A stretch of DNA of 64,000 nt. It comes from Prochlorococcus marinus XMU1408 (GTDB taxonomy: Bacteria; Cyanobacteriota; Cyanobacteriia; PCC-6307; Cyanobiaceae). This document shows positions 23,734 to 33,261 of the stretch, piece by piece. How positions within the stretch are numbered: the stretch's first letter is position 1; each line of letters begins with the position of its first letter. The position numbers and the translations under genes were made by a program. The notes under the pieces are model-generated. The model did no database searches and had not been told where the DNA came from. It saw only the letters and a program-made list of their open reading frames with translations. The stretch is from contig NZ_QJUE01000002.1 of NCBI RefSeq assembly GCF_003208055.1, forward strand, positions 124,001 through 188,000, written 5' to 3'.

Positions 23734-24402
23734 ATGTTGATGAGTGTTTTGACTGGCTTTGCAGCTGGAGCAGTTCATGTGGTAAGTGGAGCTGATCATA
23801 TGGTGGCAATGGCACCTTCTGCAATTAGAAAGCCTCGAATGGCTTTAATAGATGGATTGGCGTGGGGCGTTGGTCATTCAGCGGGAGTTCTGATTCTCTC
23901 AATATTAGGGATTATGGCTAAGGACCTAATCAATGTTGAATTAATGTCTTCTTATGCAGAGTTTCTTGTTGGGATAAGTCTTTTGATTGTTGGATTCATA
24001 GCTATTAGGACTTCTTTGAAAGTAAACATTCACATGCATCAGCATATGCATGGAGAAGAATCGCCTCATCAACATTTTCATTTCCATTCCCTTGGAGATA
24101 AGCTTCACAAAAGTCATACTCATGCTGCAACTGGACTAGGGATTTTGCACGGCTTTGCTGGAGCAAGTCACTTGGTAGCAATAATTCCTGCATTGGCATT
24201 ACCTTTGTTAGGAGCTTTGTCTTATCTATTTGCATATTTGTTGGGATCAGTATTCGCAATGGGGTGCGTTGTATTGGGTATATCTTTTGCAGCGAGTAAA
24301 GCTAATAAAATGTTTTATCCTTTTTTGATGAGATCAATAGGGGGACTATCAATAGCTATAGGAATATTTTGGCTTCAAAAGACCTCGATTCTAACTTTTT
24401 AA
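23734..24402 (+). CDS. NicO/UreH-type nickel or cobalt transporter
   Basis: A 222-residue membrane protein with about six helices. It carries the metal motif H-x4-DH in AVHVVSGADHMVAMAP (residues 15-30) and a His-rich cytoplasmic loop (HMHQHMHGEESPHQHFHFHS, about residues 95-115). A second family motif, ILHGFAGASHLVAIIP, is near 140. This pattern fits Ni/Co efflux or uptake proteins of the NicO/UreH type. Marine picocyanobacteria need nickel for Ni-superoxide dismutase and urease. Neither is nearby, so the client is not known. Confidence 0.83.
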   Translation: MLMSVLTGFAAGAVHVVSGADHMVAMAPSAIRKPRMALIDGLAWGVGHSAGVLILSILGIMAKDLINVELMSSYAEFLVGISLLIVGFIAIRTSLKVNIHMHQHMHGEESPHQHFHFHSLGDKLHKSHTHAATGLGILHGFAGASHLVAIIPALALPLLGALSYLFAYLLGSVFAMGCVVLGISFAASKANKMFYPFLMRSIGGLSIAIGIFWLQKTSILTF

Positions 24403-24414
24403 AAGTTAACTTTA

Positions 24415-24549
24415 ATGAATTACACAGCCAGTATTTTAGCCTTGGGAGGCTTCTTCTTATGGGTTGTTATAGCTACATTAATTTGGGCTAGAAGAATGAG
24501 AAAACTTAAAGAAGAATATTCTCAAAATAAGTCCAAATTCAAAAGTTAA
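24415..24549 (+). CDS. Single-pass membrane protein with basic tail, 44 aa
   Basis: Encodes MNYTASILALGGFFLWVVIA, then TLIWARRMRKLKEEYSQNKS and KFKS. Residues 6-24 form one helix, followed by a positively charged cytoplasmic tail. It starts 12 bases after the metal transporter gene and is probably cotranscribed with it. No named family. Confidence 0.6.
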   Translation: MNYTASILALGGFFLWVVIATLIWARRMRKLKEEYSQNKSKFKS

Positions 24550-24638
24550 TTGATACATCGTTATTCATCTTTAGATACATTTTTCTTAGAGTAATTGATT
24601 AAAGATTATGTATGATAATTTTATTATAAAAAAGATTA

Positions 24639-24899
24639 ATGAAAGGTGTTTTATTTTTCCTAGGTTCTATCTTTAGATGGCCTGTTCAAAAAACTAATGA
24701 GTTCTTGATTCTGCATGCTTATCTTCTAGGGATATATGCTATTACTTTTTTGCTCAGAAACATAGGGATAACCTTTTCAAACCTAATATTTACAGCTGGT
24801 TTAGTTGCACCTATAGGATATCTTATTTGTAATGGGTTGCCCTTGGATTGTCTTAACTATAAGTCAGCAATTAAAAGAGAATTGAGTTCTCAAAATTAA
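24639..24899 (+). CDS. Two-helix membrane protein, 86 aa
   Basis: Encodes MKGVLFFLGSIFRWPVQKTN followed by a hydrophobic pair of helices around residues 24-41 and 49-66 (HAYLLGIYAITFLL, LIFTAGLVAPIGYLICNG) and a short polar tail. No catalytic motif. It converges on the nfu gene. I do not recognise the family; it looks like other small membrane proteins conserved in Prochlorococcus. Confidence 0.6.
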   Translation: MKGVLFFLGSIFRWPVQKTNEFLILHAYLLGIYAITFLLRNIGITFSNLIFTAGLVAPIGYLICNGLPLDCLNYKSAIKRELSSQN

Positions 24900-24919
24900 T
24901 TATAAAACCAATTAAGTAT

Positions 24920-25165
24920 TTATAGGACTTGTATTACCTCACTGACTTCAGGAATCATTTCCCTGAGTTTTCTTTCAATACCCATTTTTAGAGTCATTGT
25001 GCTGCTTGGGCAACTTCCGCAAGCACCCTGAAGTCTTACTTTTACAATTGGTCCATCTATTTCAGCTATTTCTACATTCCCTCCATCAGCCATGAGAAAT
25101 GGTCTTAATTCATCGAGAACCTTTTCAACATTTTCTATGGTGAGTGCAAGAGTTTCGTCGCTCAT
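24920..25165 (-). CDS. nfu: NifU-like Fe-S scaffold protein (Nfu)
   Basis: An 81-residue protein that is the Nfu C-terminal domain alone. The CGSCPSS motif (residues about 50-56) is the Fe-S cluster ligand site, and [19 protein letters not shown] is the usual strand before it. In cyanobacteria this short form is the essential scaffold that delivers 4Fe-4S clusters to photosystem I. It is divergent from mqo. Confidence 0.93.
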   Translation of the reverse strand: MSDETLALTIENVEKVLDELRPFLMADGGNVEIAEIDGPIVKVRLQGACGSCPSSTMTLKMGIERKLREMIPEVSEVIQVL

Positions 25166-25202
25166 TTCGACTTGATTAACTTCATTTTCCTAGCATAGTT
25201 AA

Positions 25203-26729
25203 TTGCAGGATAGTCTGTATGTAATCTTGATAAAGATTTTGTTTAGAACCAGTACATCAGATTTGGAAAATACTTATGACGCAATATTAGTCGGTGCAGG
25301 AATTATGAGCTCAACTCTTGCAGTACTTCTGCATGAGCTTGATCCTGATTTAAGATTGCTAATTGTTGAACGATTATCTTCTTCTGGGTTAGAAAGTAGC
25401 AGCGCTAACAATAATGCTGGAACAGGTCATGCTGCTAATTGTGAGCTGAATTATACTCCCGTCCAAGATGATGGATGTATTAGTACTTCCAAAGCTTTTG
25501 AAATAAATAAATCTTTCGAACAAAGCTTAGAATTTTGGGCGTCTTTGGCAGAAAAAGGGAAATTGATCCCAGCAACCTTTTTAAATAAGTTGCCCCATAT
25601 AAGTCTTGTCTTTGGAAATGAAGATATTCATCTACTTCAAAAAAGATTTTCTGAACTTAGTTCTCATGCAGCTTTTTCACAAATGGAATTCACCAAGGAT
25701 CACGATGAATTAAAAGATTGGATTCCATTAGTTATGGATGGAAGAAAACAGAGTGAAAAGATAGCTGCTACCAGAATTCGAAGGGGAACTGATATAGATT
25801 TTGGTAATTTAACTCGTTCATACATTAAGCAAATTGAAGGGAAAGAATCTATTGAGATTAACTATTCCACTAATGTTGAGAATCTTCAACAAGATAGTGA
25901 AGGGGTTTGGTATTTATCTTTAGATGGAACAAAGATAAATAGAATTGTTAGATCGAAGTTTGTATTTCTTGGCGCCGGTGGGGGGGCTTTAACTCTTTTA
26001 CAAAAATCAGGAATTCCAGAAGGTTTGTCATATGCAGGTTTTCCAGTCAGTGGAAAATGGTTGATTTGTGAAGAAGAAAATTCAACAAAAACACATAATG
26101 CAAAGGTTTATGGAAATGCTGCAGTTGGAGCACCGCCAATGTCAGTTCCACATTTAGACACAAGATGGATCAATGGAAAAAGATCTCTTTTATTTGGTCC
26201 TTTTGCGGGATTTAGTTCAAATTTCCTAAAATATGGATCAAAATTGGACTTATTTAGATCTATAAAATCAACCAATGTTGTCTCTATGCTACAAGCAGGA
26301 ATAACTAATCTTGATCTAGGAAAATACTTGTTCAATCAACTCATACAAACCAATAAGGATCGAATAGAAACTTTAAAAAAATTCCTTCCTATGGTCAGAC
26401 CAGGAGATTGGAAACTTTCAATTGCTGGACAACGTGTACAAATAATTAAACAAACTCCTAAAGGAGGAGTTTTAAAAATGGGGACAGAAGTTGTAACTTC
26501 ATCTGATGGATCTTTAGCTGTTTTACTTGGTGCTTCCCCAGGAGCAAGCACAGCAGTAACAATTATGATTGAAGTTTTAAATCGCTGCTGGTACGAAAAA
26601 ATGAAATCAATTCAATGGCAAAAGAAAATGTTAGAGCTTTTCCCAAGTATTGGGACAGATATTAATTCAAATCAAGAAGCACTTTTGGCAATTCGCAAAA
26701 GAAACGATTTCTTACTTAAATTAATTTAA
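25203..26729 (+). CDS. mqo: Malate:quinone oxidoreductase
   Basis: A 508-residue FAD enzyme that oxidises malate to oxaloacetate and passes electrons to the quinone pool. It has the FAD-binding motif YDAILVGAGIMSSTLAVLL (about residues 24-42), SSANNNAGTGHAANCELNY, and the C-terminal LLGASPGASTAVTIMIEVL. The called start is TTG; several TTG codons near 25200-25260 could be used, so the first 20 residues are uncertain. It is peripheral on the membrane by family knowledge. Confidence 0.92.
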   Translation: MQDSLYVILIKILFRTSTSDLENTYDAILVGAGIMSSTLAVLLHELDPDLRLLIVERLSSSGLESSSANNNAGTGHAANCELNYTPVQDDGCISTSKAFEINKSFEQSLEFWASLAEKGKLIPATFLNKLPHISLVFGNEDIHLLQKRFSELSSHAAFSQMEFTKDHDELKDWIPLVMDGRKQSEKIAATRIRRGTDIDFGNLTRSYIKQIEGKESIEINYSTNVENLQQDSEGVWYLSLDGTKINRIVRSKFVFLGAGGGALTLLQKSGIPEGLSYAGFPVSGKWLICEEENSTKTHNAKVYGNAAVGAPPMSVPHLDTRWINGKRSLLFGPFAGFSSNFLKYGSKLDLFRSIKSTNVVSMLQAGITNLDLGKYLFNQLIQTNKDRIETLKKFLPMVRPGDWKLSIAGQRVQIIKQTPKGGVLKMGTEVVTSSDGSLAVLLGASPGASTAVTIMIEVLNRCWYEKMKSIQWQKKMLELFPSIGTDINSNQEALLAIRKRNDFLLKLI

Positions 26730-26812
26730 AACTTTAGTACTGGTGAGTTATATTTAATCTTTGATTAGAGTCGATTGATAACTGAAGATCTTTTCCCTTT
26801 AACTGTTTTCGC

Positions 26813-28624
26813 ATGACTAATGTGCCCATTTCTCGTTTGAGGAACTTTTGCATAATTGCTCATATTGACCATGGTAAATCCACTTTGGCAGATAGGCTCC
26901 TGCAGGACACTGGCACAGTCTCCTCCAGAGATATGCAAGAACAATTTTTGGACAATATGGACTTAGAGAGAGAGAGAGGGATAACTATAAAATTACAGGC
27001 TGCGAGAATGAATTATAAAGCTAATGATGGCGAGGAATATGTTTTGAATTTGATTGATACTCCAGGTCATGTTGATTTTTCTTATGAAGTGAGTAGATCT
27101 TTACAGGCTTGTGAAGGCGCGTTGTTGGTTGTTGATGCTAGTCAAGGAGTGGAGGCCCAGACTTTGGCTAATGTTTATCTTGCTTTGGAAAATGATTTAG
27201 AAATCATTCCTGTTCTTAATAAGGTTGATTTACCTGGTGCTGAACCTCAAAAAATCAAAGATGAGATTGAATCAATTATTGGATTGGATACTTCTAAGGC
27301 AATTTCTTGTTCTGCTAAAACTGGGGTTGGCATTCCTGAAATACTACAAGCAGTAGTTGATAGAATACCTTCTCCTAAAGATGTTGAGGATCAAGCTACA
27401 AAAGCACTTATTTTTGATTCTTATTATGACCCTTACAGAGGAGTGATTGTCTATTTCAGAATCATGAGTGGAGGCATAAGTAAAAAAGATAAGATTTTGC
27501 TTATGGCTAGTAAAAAAACTTATGAGTTAGATGAAATAGGTGTTATGGCTCCAGATCAAGTAAAAGTAAATGAACTTCATGCAGGGGAAGTAGGGTATTT
27601 AGCTGCATCTATCAAAGCAGTTGCTGATGCAAGAGTCGGGGATACTATTACTTTGCAAGACAGACCTGCTAATGAAGCATTGCCGGGGTATACAGAGGCT
27701 AAACCCATGGTTTTTTGCGGGTTGTTCCCTACGGATGCAGATCAATATCCAGATCTAAGAGAGGCTCTGGATAAATTGCAGCTTTCAGATGCAGCATTGA
27801 AATATGAACCAGAGACAAGTAGTGCAATGGGATTTGGATTCCGTTGTGGATTCTTAGGCTTATTGCATATGGAAATTGTTCAAGAGCGTTTAGAGCGAGA
27901 ATATGATTTGGATTTAATTGTTACTGCGCCTTCAGTTATTTATAAAGTACAAATGATTGGAGGAGAAGTTTTGATGATCGATAATCCCGCTACACTTCCA
28001 GACCCTCAAAAACGTGAGTCTATAGAGGAACCTTACGTCAGAATGGAAATTTATGCACCTAATGATTACAACGGTACTTTGATGGGTCTTTGTCAGGATA
28101 GAAGAGGAGACTTTATTGATATGAAGTACATAACGACGGATCGAGTGACTCTTATTTATGAAATACCCCTTGCAGAAGTTGTCACCGACTTCTTTGATCA
28201 GATGAAGAGTAGAACTAAAGGATATGCCTCAATGGAATACCATTTAATTGGTTATAGAGAAAATGATTTGGTCAGATTAGACGTTCTAATTAATTCAGAA
28301 CGAGCAGATCCCTTAACGACAATTGTTCATAAAGTTAATGCTTATGGTGTAGGTAAAGGACTTGTAGAGAAATTAAAGGAACTTATTCCGAAGCAGCAAT
28401 TTAAGATTCCTTTACAGGCTTCTATTGGGAGTCGGATTATTGCAAGTGAAAGTATTAGCGCTTTACGAAAAGATGTTTTATCGAAATGTTATGGAGGTGA
28501 TATCTCTAGAAAAAAGAAATTATTGAAGAAACAAGCAAAAGGGAAAAAGCGTATGAAGTCTATGGGGAAAGTGGATGTTCCCCAAGAGGCTTTTATGGCA
28601 GTCTTGAAATTAAATAATGATTGA
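26813..28624 (+). CDS. lepA: Elongation factor 4 (LepA) GTPase
   Basis: A 603-residue translational GTPase. G1 is [15 protein letters not shown] (about residues 16-30), G2 ERGITIK, G3 DTPGHVDF, G4 NKVD and G5 SAKTG. The LepA-specific C-terminal domain ([20 protein letters not shown]) is intact. LepA promotes back-translocation or ribosome biogenesis under stress. Nearest neighbours are mqo upstream on the same strand and a small minus-strand gene after. Confidence 0.96.
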   Translation: MTNVPISRLRNFCIIAHIDHGKSTLADRLLQDTGTVSSRDMQEQFLDNMDLERERGITIKLQAARMNYKANDGEEYVLNLIDTPGHVDFSYEVSRSLQACEGALLVVDASQGVEAQTLANVYLALENDLEIIPVLNKVDLPGAEPQKIKDEIESIIGLDTSKAISCSAKTGVGIPEILQAVVDRIPSPKDVEDQATKALIFDSYYDPYRGVIVYFRIMSGGISKKDKILLMASKKTYELDEIGVMAPDQVKVNELHAGEVGYLAASIKAVADARVGDTITLQDRPANEALPGYTEAKPMVFCGLFPTDADQYPDLREALDKLQLSDAALKYEPETSSAMGFGFRCGFLGLLHMEIVQERLEREYDLDLIVTAPSVIYKVQMIGGEVLMIDNPATLPDPQKRESIEEPYVRMEIYAPNDYNGTLMGLCQDRRGDFIDMKYITTDRVTLIYEIPLAEVVTDFFDQMKSRTKGYASMEYHLIGYRENDLVRLDVLINSERADPLTTIVHKVNAYGVGKGLVEKLKELIPKQQFKIPLQASIGSRIIASESISALRKDVLSKCYGGDISRKKKLLKKQAKGKKRMKSMGKVDVPQEAFMAVLKLNND

Positions 28625-28639
28625 TAGATTGTTTTATGT

Positions 28640-28807
28640 TCATAGCGATTTAGGATGGATTAACTCACTTGAATTATTTCTAAATATTGAGACGTCCTGA
28701 TCCCCTTTGCCTTTATTAAGGTTTGTCCAAATAAAACCTATTATGATGATTAGTGCAATAGTTATTGAGAGTTCACCGACGGTAAGACCATCATCTTTAA
28801 AAATCAT
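28640..28807 (-). CDS. Small membrane protein, 55 aa
   Basis: Encodes MIFKDDGLTVGELSITIALI, a helix continuing IIIGFIWTNL and a charged tail ending HPKSL. Residues 12-30 form one transmembrane segment. It fills most of the gap between lepA and the permease gene, in opposite orientation to both. The protein-like order (short acidic N-terminus, helix, basic tail) supports it. No named family. Confidence 0.5.
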   Translation of the reverse strand: MIFKDDGLTVGELSITIALIIIIGFIWTNLNKGKGDQDVSIFRNNSSELIHPKSL

Positions 28808-28892
28808 CTTGAATAGTATGTTTTGATTTATTTAAGCAATTTTTTTTTTTTATTTCTACCTTTTATAGTTAAATTTAATTGGGCTTTAATTT

Positions 28893-29750
28893 TTGACATT
28901 GAATTTGAGAAGCTTTTTAAAGCGTAAGAATTTGTCGACGCGATTAATGTTTGCCGGTCTAATAATTTTATCTGTATATATAGGCATTTCTTTTTTTATG
29001 CCAATATTAATTTCTTTAAAGATCGTTCCTAATGGAGAATTTGGGTTGGGGAATCCAATTTTCTCAGCTCCATCTTTAGATCATTGGTGTGGAACAGATC
29101 GATTAGGTAGAGATGTTTGTATTAGAACTTTGGCTGCGAGTGGAGTCGCATTACAAGTTGTTTTTTTTGCCGTATCTCTTGCTGTTTTAGTAGGAATCCC
29201 TTTGGGACTTTTGAGTGGCTACATTGGTGGTTTTTTGGACAGGATTTTGGTGCTATTGATGGATACTCTTTATACCATTCCTGTTCTACTTCTCTCGGTT
29301 GTTATGGCATTTTTATTGGGGAGAGGTGTGTTAAATGCTTCAATTGCTTTGTGCGTAGTTTATATCCCTCAATATTTTCGACTTGTTAGAAACCAGACTT
29401 CACAAGTTAAATCAGAATTGTACATTGAGGCAGCAATCTCAATGGGAGCGTCACCCTTGTGGGTAATAAGAAAATACCTTCTAAAAAATGTTCTTACTTC
29501 TGTTCCTGTTGTCTTAACACTTAATGCTGCTGATGCTGTATTAGTTCTTGGGGGATTGGGATTCCTTGGATTAGGTCTCCCCGAGAATGTTCCAGAATGG
29601 GGAAGTGATTTAAATATGGCATTAGTTGCATTACCTACTGGTGTTTGGTGGACAGCGATTTATCCTGGTTTGGCTATGTTCGTTTTAGTATTGGGACTAT
29701 CATTTATTGGAGAAGGCTTAGAGGAATTTATAAGTGAAACTGGTTGGTAG
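28893..29750 (+). CDS. Dipeptide/oligopeptide-type ABC permease (DppC/OppC family)
   Basis: A 285-residue inner-membrane permease with about six helices, starting TTG. It shows the N-terminal extra segment typical of DppC/OppC (WCGTDRLGRDVCIRTLAASG) and the EAA loop YIEAAISMGASPLWVIRKYLLKN. It would form half of a peptide or nickel importer channel. No partner permease, ATPase or binding protein is adjacent, so the rest of the transporter is encoded elsewhere in the genome. Confidence 0.88.
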   Translation: MTLNLRSFLKRKNLSTRLMFAGLIILSVYIGISFFMPILISLKIVPNGEFGLGNPIFSAPSLDHWCGTDRLGRDVCIRTLAASGVALQVVFFAVSLAVLVGIPLGLLSGYIGGFLDRILVLLMDTLYTIPVLLLSVVMAFLLGRGVLNASIALCVVYIPQYFRLVRNQTSQVKSELYIEAAISMGASPLWVIRKYLLKNVLTSVPVVLTLNAADAVLVLGGLGFLGLGLPENVPEWGSDLNMALVALPTGVWWTAIYPGLAMFVLVLGLSFIGEGLEEFISETGW

Positions 29751-29786
29751 GATTAAATGGATTAAATCAAATTCGAGATTTTTAAT

Positions 29787-30476
29787 TTAATATCTCATCT
29801 TTTCTGTTCTTGGTAGCTCATCTATTATTTCGCCTTTTTCATTAAGCTCTGGGTACTGTTTTCCCTCGCTTTTACACCAATTAGCAACATCTGGGTAAGC
29901 CCACTCAAAGATCTTTTGTTTATATGTTTCTTTGCTGAGACCTTCTCCAGATTCAGGAATTATATTTGCTACCTGTCGTTGCCTTACCGCTTCAAATAAT
30001 AAAGCTGATGCTGCAACTGATACATTCAACGATTCAACCATTCCTCGCATTGGAATATGAATATGCTCATCCATTAGTATCGCGGTTTCTTTACTAATAC
30101 CCCATTTTTCGGCACCTAGTACAAATGCAGTTGGTCCCTTGAAATCACATTCTCTATAGTCAATTGATTTCGGATTCAAATTCGTGCCATACAATTTGAA
30201 CCCCTTGTTTTTAAGAACCTTTATTGCCTCGGGGCTCTTGTTATATTGGTTTATTTGGACCCATTTTTGGCTTCCTTGAGCGGTGCTATTAAATGTTAAA
30301 AATTTTTCTTTGTTGAAAATTGCGTATGCCTCAAGTACCCCAACAGCATCACAGCTTCTTATTATTGCGGAGAGATTATGAGGCTTCTCAACATTCTCAA
30401 TTAAGACGGTGAGATCTGAAATCCTTCGATTTAGTACTGATTTCAGACGTTCAAAACGTCGTGGTAGCAGAGGCAT
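29787..30476 (-). CDS. trmH: tRNA (guanosine-2'-O-)-methyltransferase TrmH
   Basis: A 229-residue SpoU-class methyltransferase. It contains LTVLIENVEKPHNLSAIIRS (motif 1), AFVLGAEKWGIS (motif 2) and HIPMRGMVESLNVSVAASAL (motif 3), which form the trefoil knot that binds SAM. The start RRFERLKSVLNRRISDL and the C-terminal extension fit TrmH, which methylates G18 of tRNA. It converges on the preceding permease gene. Confidence 0.9.
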   Translation of the reverse strand: MPLLPRRFERLKSVLNRRISDLTVLIENVEKPHNLSAIIRSCDAVGVLEAYAIFNKEKFLTFNSTAQGSQKWVQINQYNKSPEAIKVLKNKGFKLYGTNLNPKSIDYRECDFKGPTAFVLGAEKWGISKETAILMDEHIHIPMRGMVESLNVSVAASALLFEAVRQRQVANIIPESGEGLSKETYKQKIFEWAYPDVANWCKSEGKQYPELNEKGEIIDELPRTEKMRY

Positions 30477-30595
30477 ATCTAATGTTTATAGAACAGTTGA
30501 TTTTCTTTGATGAGGGCAGTGGTTTTGATTGCTTAAAAAATATAAGAAATACCTCTAAGTTATTTTAAAAAATACTTGAACAAATTTCCATACAA

Positions 30596-30640
30596 ATAAA
30601 AAGCCCCTGTCCAATTGGACAGAGGCTTTTTATTTTACTA
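30596..30640 (-). terminator. Terminator of the porin gene
   Basis: A stem of GCC plus CTGTCC pairing with GGACAG plus GGC around an AATT loop, flanked by A- and T-runs, lies about 20 bases after the porin stop. With its A/T flanks it can work on both strands, but only the porin transcript reaches it. Confidence 0.85.
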
Positions 30641-30661
30641 AAGATTTAGTTATCTATTGAA

Positions 30662-31672
30662 TTAGAAGCTGAATGCTGTTTCAACAACAACACCAGTGTC
30701 GTCATCACCAGTACTTGTATCTTCAACAGTGAAGAATCCAGGAGTGATTGAAACATTATCATTCACTGAATATGTGTAAGAAACTTCAAATCCGGTTGAA
30801 TCTAAAGAATCACTTCCATCAACATCAGTTGAATTGTAAGCAGCACTCAATGTTCCTGGGCCAACTTCGTAGTCAACACCAACGAACAAATCAGTTGCAT
30901 CAGCACCAGTTTCTGGATCAGTTGTGTCATAAGCAACACTGAATGTTGCGTCAATTGACTCAGGGCTGTAGTAGATACCGCCACCGAATGTGTCATATCC
31001 AGCTGTACCAGCTTCACCATCATTGGAAGCGATTACAAGACCACCGCCAAATCCGTCGCCGTTATAGCCAAGAGTGAAAGTTGAAACATCATCACCATCA
31101 TCTGCGCCAATTCCTACTGTTGAATCAGATCCACCAACAGAAACGAAGCTAACAGAAGCAACTACACCGTTGTCGTTAGAGTATGCAACAGCAACACCAG
31201 GACCAGTTTCATTACCAGCCAAAGAGTAAGGCATGCTGCCTAGTCTGAAAGCATCTGAGTAAGCAGAAGTTGTTGCTGCAACAACATCGTCCTGATCAAC
31301 CAAAGGTCCAACAGTTACTTCTAAATCGCCAACAGGGAATGCATAGAAAAGAGATGTAACGTTTAAGCCGTCACCAACTTCAACTGCACTATCCATGCTT
31401 GCAAGTGGGCCACTAGCATTACCTGCTTCGATACCTGCGTAGAAAAGGTCTTCACCTGTGAAGCTAGAAGTTACATCAAGGCCATATGCATATTGCATAT
31501 AAAGCTCTTCCTGTGTATCTGTTGTTCCGCCGTCAGCGACAGATCCAACAGTGAAAAAAGCACCACCAGAAAGAGATGTAGTTGATGAAAATGCAGTATC
31601 TGCATTAGCTGCAACTGGAGCCATTAGGCCCAATGCAGCAGGAGCTACCAGCAAACGCTGAAAAAGCTTCAT
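30662..31672 (-). CDS. Outer-membrane porin-like protein
   Basis: A 336-residue exported protein, starting MKLFQRLLVAPAALGLMAPV with a signal peptide cleaved after ANA. The mature chain is rich in Gly, Ser, Asp and Thr with alternating beta-strand pattern (for example GNETGPGVAVAYSNDNGVVA) and ends in Phe (ETAFSF), the usual C-terminal signal for outer-membrane insertion. It lacks an SLH domain, unlike long Som porins. An upstream frame extends to 31780 but is not part of the protein. Strongly expressed porins of this type are known in Prochlorococcus. Confidence 0.87.
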   Translation of the reverse strand: MKLFQRLLVAPAALGLMAPVAANADTAFSSTTSLSGGAFFTVGSVADGGTTDTQEELYMQYAYGLDVTSSFTGEDLFYAGIEAGNASGPLASMDSAVEVGDGLNVTSLFYAFPVGDLEVTVGPLVDQDDVVAATTSAYSDAFRLGSMPYSLAGNETGPGVAVAYSNDNGVVASVSFVSVGGSDSTVGIGADDGDDVSTFTLGYNGDGFGGGLVIASNDGEAGTAGYDTFGGGIYYSPESIDATFSVAYDTTDPETGADATDLFVGVDYEVGPGTLSAAYNSTDVDGSDSLDSTGFEVSYTYSVNDNVSITPGFFTVEDTSTGDDDTGVVVETAFSF

Positions 31673-31686
31673 TGTGTCCTCACACA
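31673..31686 (-). promoter_or_regulatory. Yfr1 sRNA target site over the porin ribosome site
   Basis: The minus-strand mRNA reads GUGUGAGGA just before the AUG (core complement at 31677-31685). This is a perfect 9-base match to the conserved unpaired UCCUCACAC stretch of the cyanobacterial sRNA Yfr1, and it includes the GAGG ribosome site. Yfr1 is known to repress outer-membrane porin mRNAs in Prochlorococcus MED4 in this way. The match is seen directly; regulation in this strain is inferred. Confidence 0.75.
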
Positions 31687-31888
31687 AAAAGTTTATGTAA
31701 CAAATATTACATTGCCACAAAAAGGCGTGTAAGTATCTCTTGTTACACCTTTCAGGCTGTCCTCTTAAAACGACAATCATTTCCGTTTTGATATTTATCT
31801 ATTTTTGCTGCTACTGCATTTATATAACCATAGATTAAAATCCTGATGCGAGCGGTTTTTATCTTTAATTATTTGGCCATGTCTTGCT

Positions 31889-33220
31889 TTGAATAGAAAA
31901 TTATCACCAGTTAAAGGGCTAGAAGCAAGGAAGGCTGCTTGGGAAGTAATTCAAGCTGTTGGAGGAGGAGCATTCGCAGATCTAGCCTTGGAAAGAATTT
32001 TTAAAATATATTCTTTTGAACCCTTAGATAAAGCTTTAATAACTGAATTATCTTATGGAGTTATTCGTCAAAGATATTTTTTGGATTGTTGGATTGATCA
32101 TTTAGGAAAAGTTTCGGCAATAAAGCAACCTCCACTTTTGAGATGGCTTCTTCATCTGGGTCTTTATCAAATTTTTAAAATGGAAAGAATACCGCCAGCA
32201 GCGGCCATAAACACTACTGTCGAATTGGCTAAAACTAATCATCTGAGAAAACTTGCACCTGTTGTTAATGGCATATTGCGATCTGCTCTCCGAAGCAAAG
32301 AAAAAGGTTTTAAGCTTCCTAAGTCAAAGAATCCGAGCGAGGAGCTCGCCCAAGAACAGTCAATACCAGTTTGGTTGGCTGATGAATTAATTGCTTGGAA
32401 AGGGAAAGAAGATGCTGATGTTATTGCAAAAGCATTCAATACCATAAGTCCTATTGATATAAGAGTGAATAAATTACGGGCAAATATCGAGGAAGTTAAA
32501 GAAAGTTTTGATTCCTGCGGTATTTATAATCGATTTATTCCAAATTGCCCTTACGGATTAGAAGTTCCAGTTGGTGTTGGCGAACCTATGAAATGGCCAG
32601 GTTTTGCAGAAGGTAAATGGAGTGTGCAAGATAGATCTTCACAGTTAATTGCTCCTTCCCTTGGCGCTTTGCCTGGAGAGAAGATCCTTGATGCTTGTGC
32701 GGCGCCAGGTGGCAAATCAACACATATTGCAGAATTAGTTAATAATCAGGCCGAAATTTGGTCTGTTGATCGATCATCTAGAAGAGTGGAAAAAATATTA
32801 TCTAATGCAAAGAGGCTTGGAATTTCATGTTTGGAAATATTGATTGCTGATTCTAATGAATTATTAGCAGAGAACCCTAAATTGGAATCTTATTTTGATC
32901 GAATACTAATTGATGCACCTTGTTCTGGCTTGGGTACTCTGGCTCGTCATCCTGATTCAAGATGGCGAATGACTAAAGATAATATCCAGGAACTTGTTTG
33001 TATTCAAAGCCAGCTACTCAAGTCGATAGATCCTTTATTGAAAAGTGGGGGCAAATTAGTTTATTCAACTTGTACTATTCATCCCTATGAAAATCATAAT
33101 CAGATCAGAAATTTTTTGAAAATAAAGTCTAAATTTTCTCTAGAATATGAGAGACAAATTTGGCCTGGAGAGGAAAATAAAGGAGATGGTTTTTACATCG
33201 CTATTCTAAATAAATTGTAA
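31889..33220 (+). CDS. rsmB: 16S rRNA m5C967 methyltransferase RsmB (Sun)
   Basis: A 443-residue methyltransferase. The N-terminal NusB-like domain (about residues 1-150) precedes a Rossmann methyltransferase. Motifs are ILDACAAPGGKSTHIAEL (SAM site), IDAPCSGLGTLARHPDSRWR with one catalytic Cys, and YSTCTIHPYENHNQI with the nucleophilic Cys. The start is TTG. It converges on chlG with a hairpin between the two stops. Confidence 0.93.
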   Translation: MNRKLSPVKGLEARKAAWEVIQAVGGGAFADLALERIFKIYSFEPLDKALITELSYGVIRQRYFLDCWIDHLGKVSAIKQPPLLRWLLHLGLYQIFKMERIPPAAAINTTVELAKTNHLRKLAPVVNGILRSALRSKEKGFKLPKSKNPSEELAQEQSIPVWLADELIAWKGKEDADVIAKAFNTISPIDIRVNKLRANIEEVKESFDSCGIYNRFIPNCPYGLEVPVGVGEPMKWPGFAEGKWSVQDRSSQLIAPSLGALPGEKILDACAAPGGKSTHIAELVNNQAEIWSVDRSSRRVEKILSNAKRLGISCLEILIADSNELLAENPKLESYFDRILIDAPCSGLGTLARHPDSRWRMTKDNIQELVCIQSQLLKSIDPLLKSGGKLVYSTCTIHPYENHNQIRNFLKIKSKFSLEYERQIWPGEENKGDGFYIAILNKL

Positions 33221-33237
33221 AACAGAAGATGTGGAGA

Positions 33238-33259
33238 TAGGTTTATCTTTTGAAACCTA
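33238..33259. terminator. Bidirectional hairpin between rsmB and chlG
   Basis: A 7-bp perfect stem (TAGGTTT and AAACCTA) with an 8-base loop lies between two convergent stop codons. It lacks a long T-run but is placed to end both transcripts. Confidence 0.55.
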
Positions 33260-33261
33260 AA

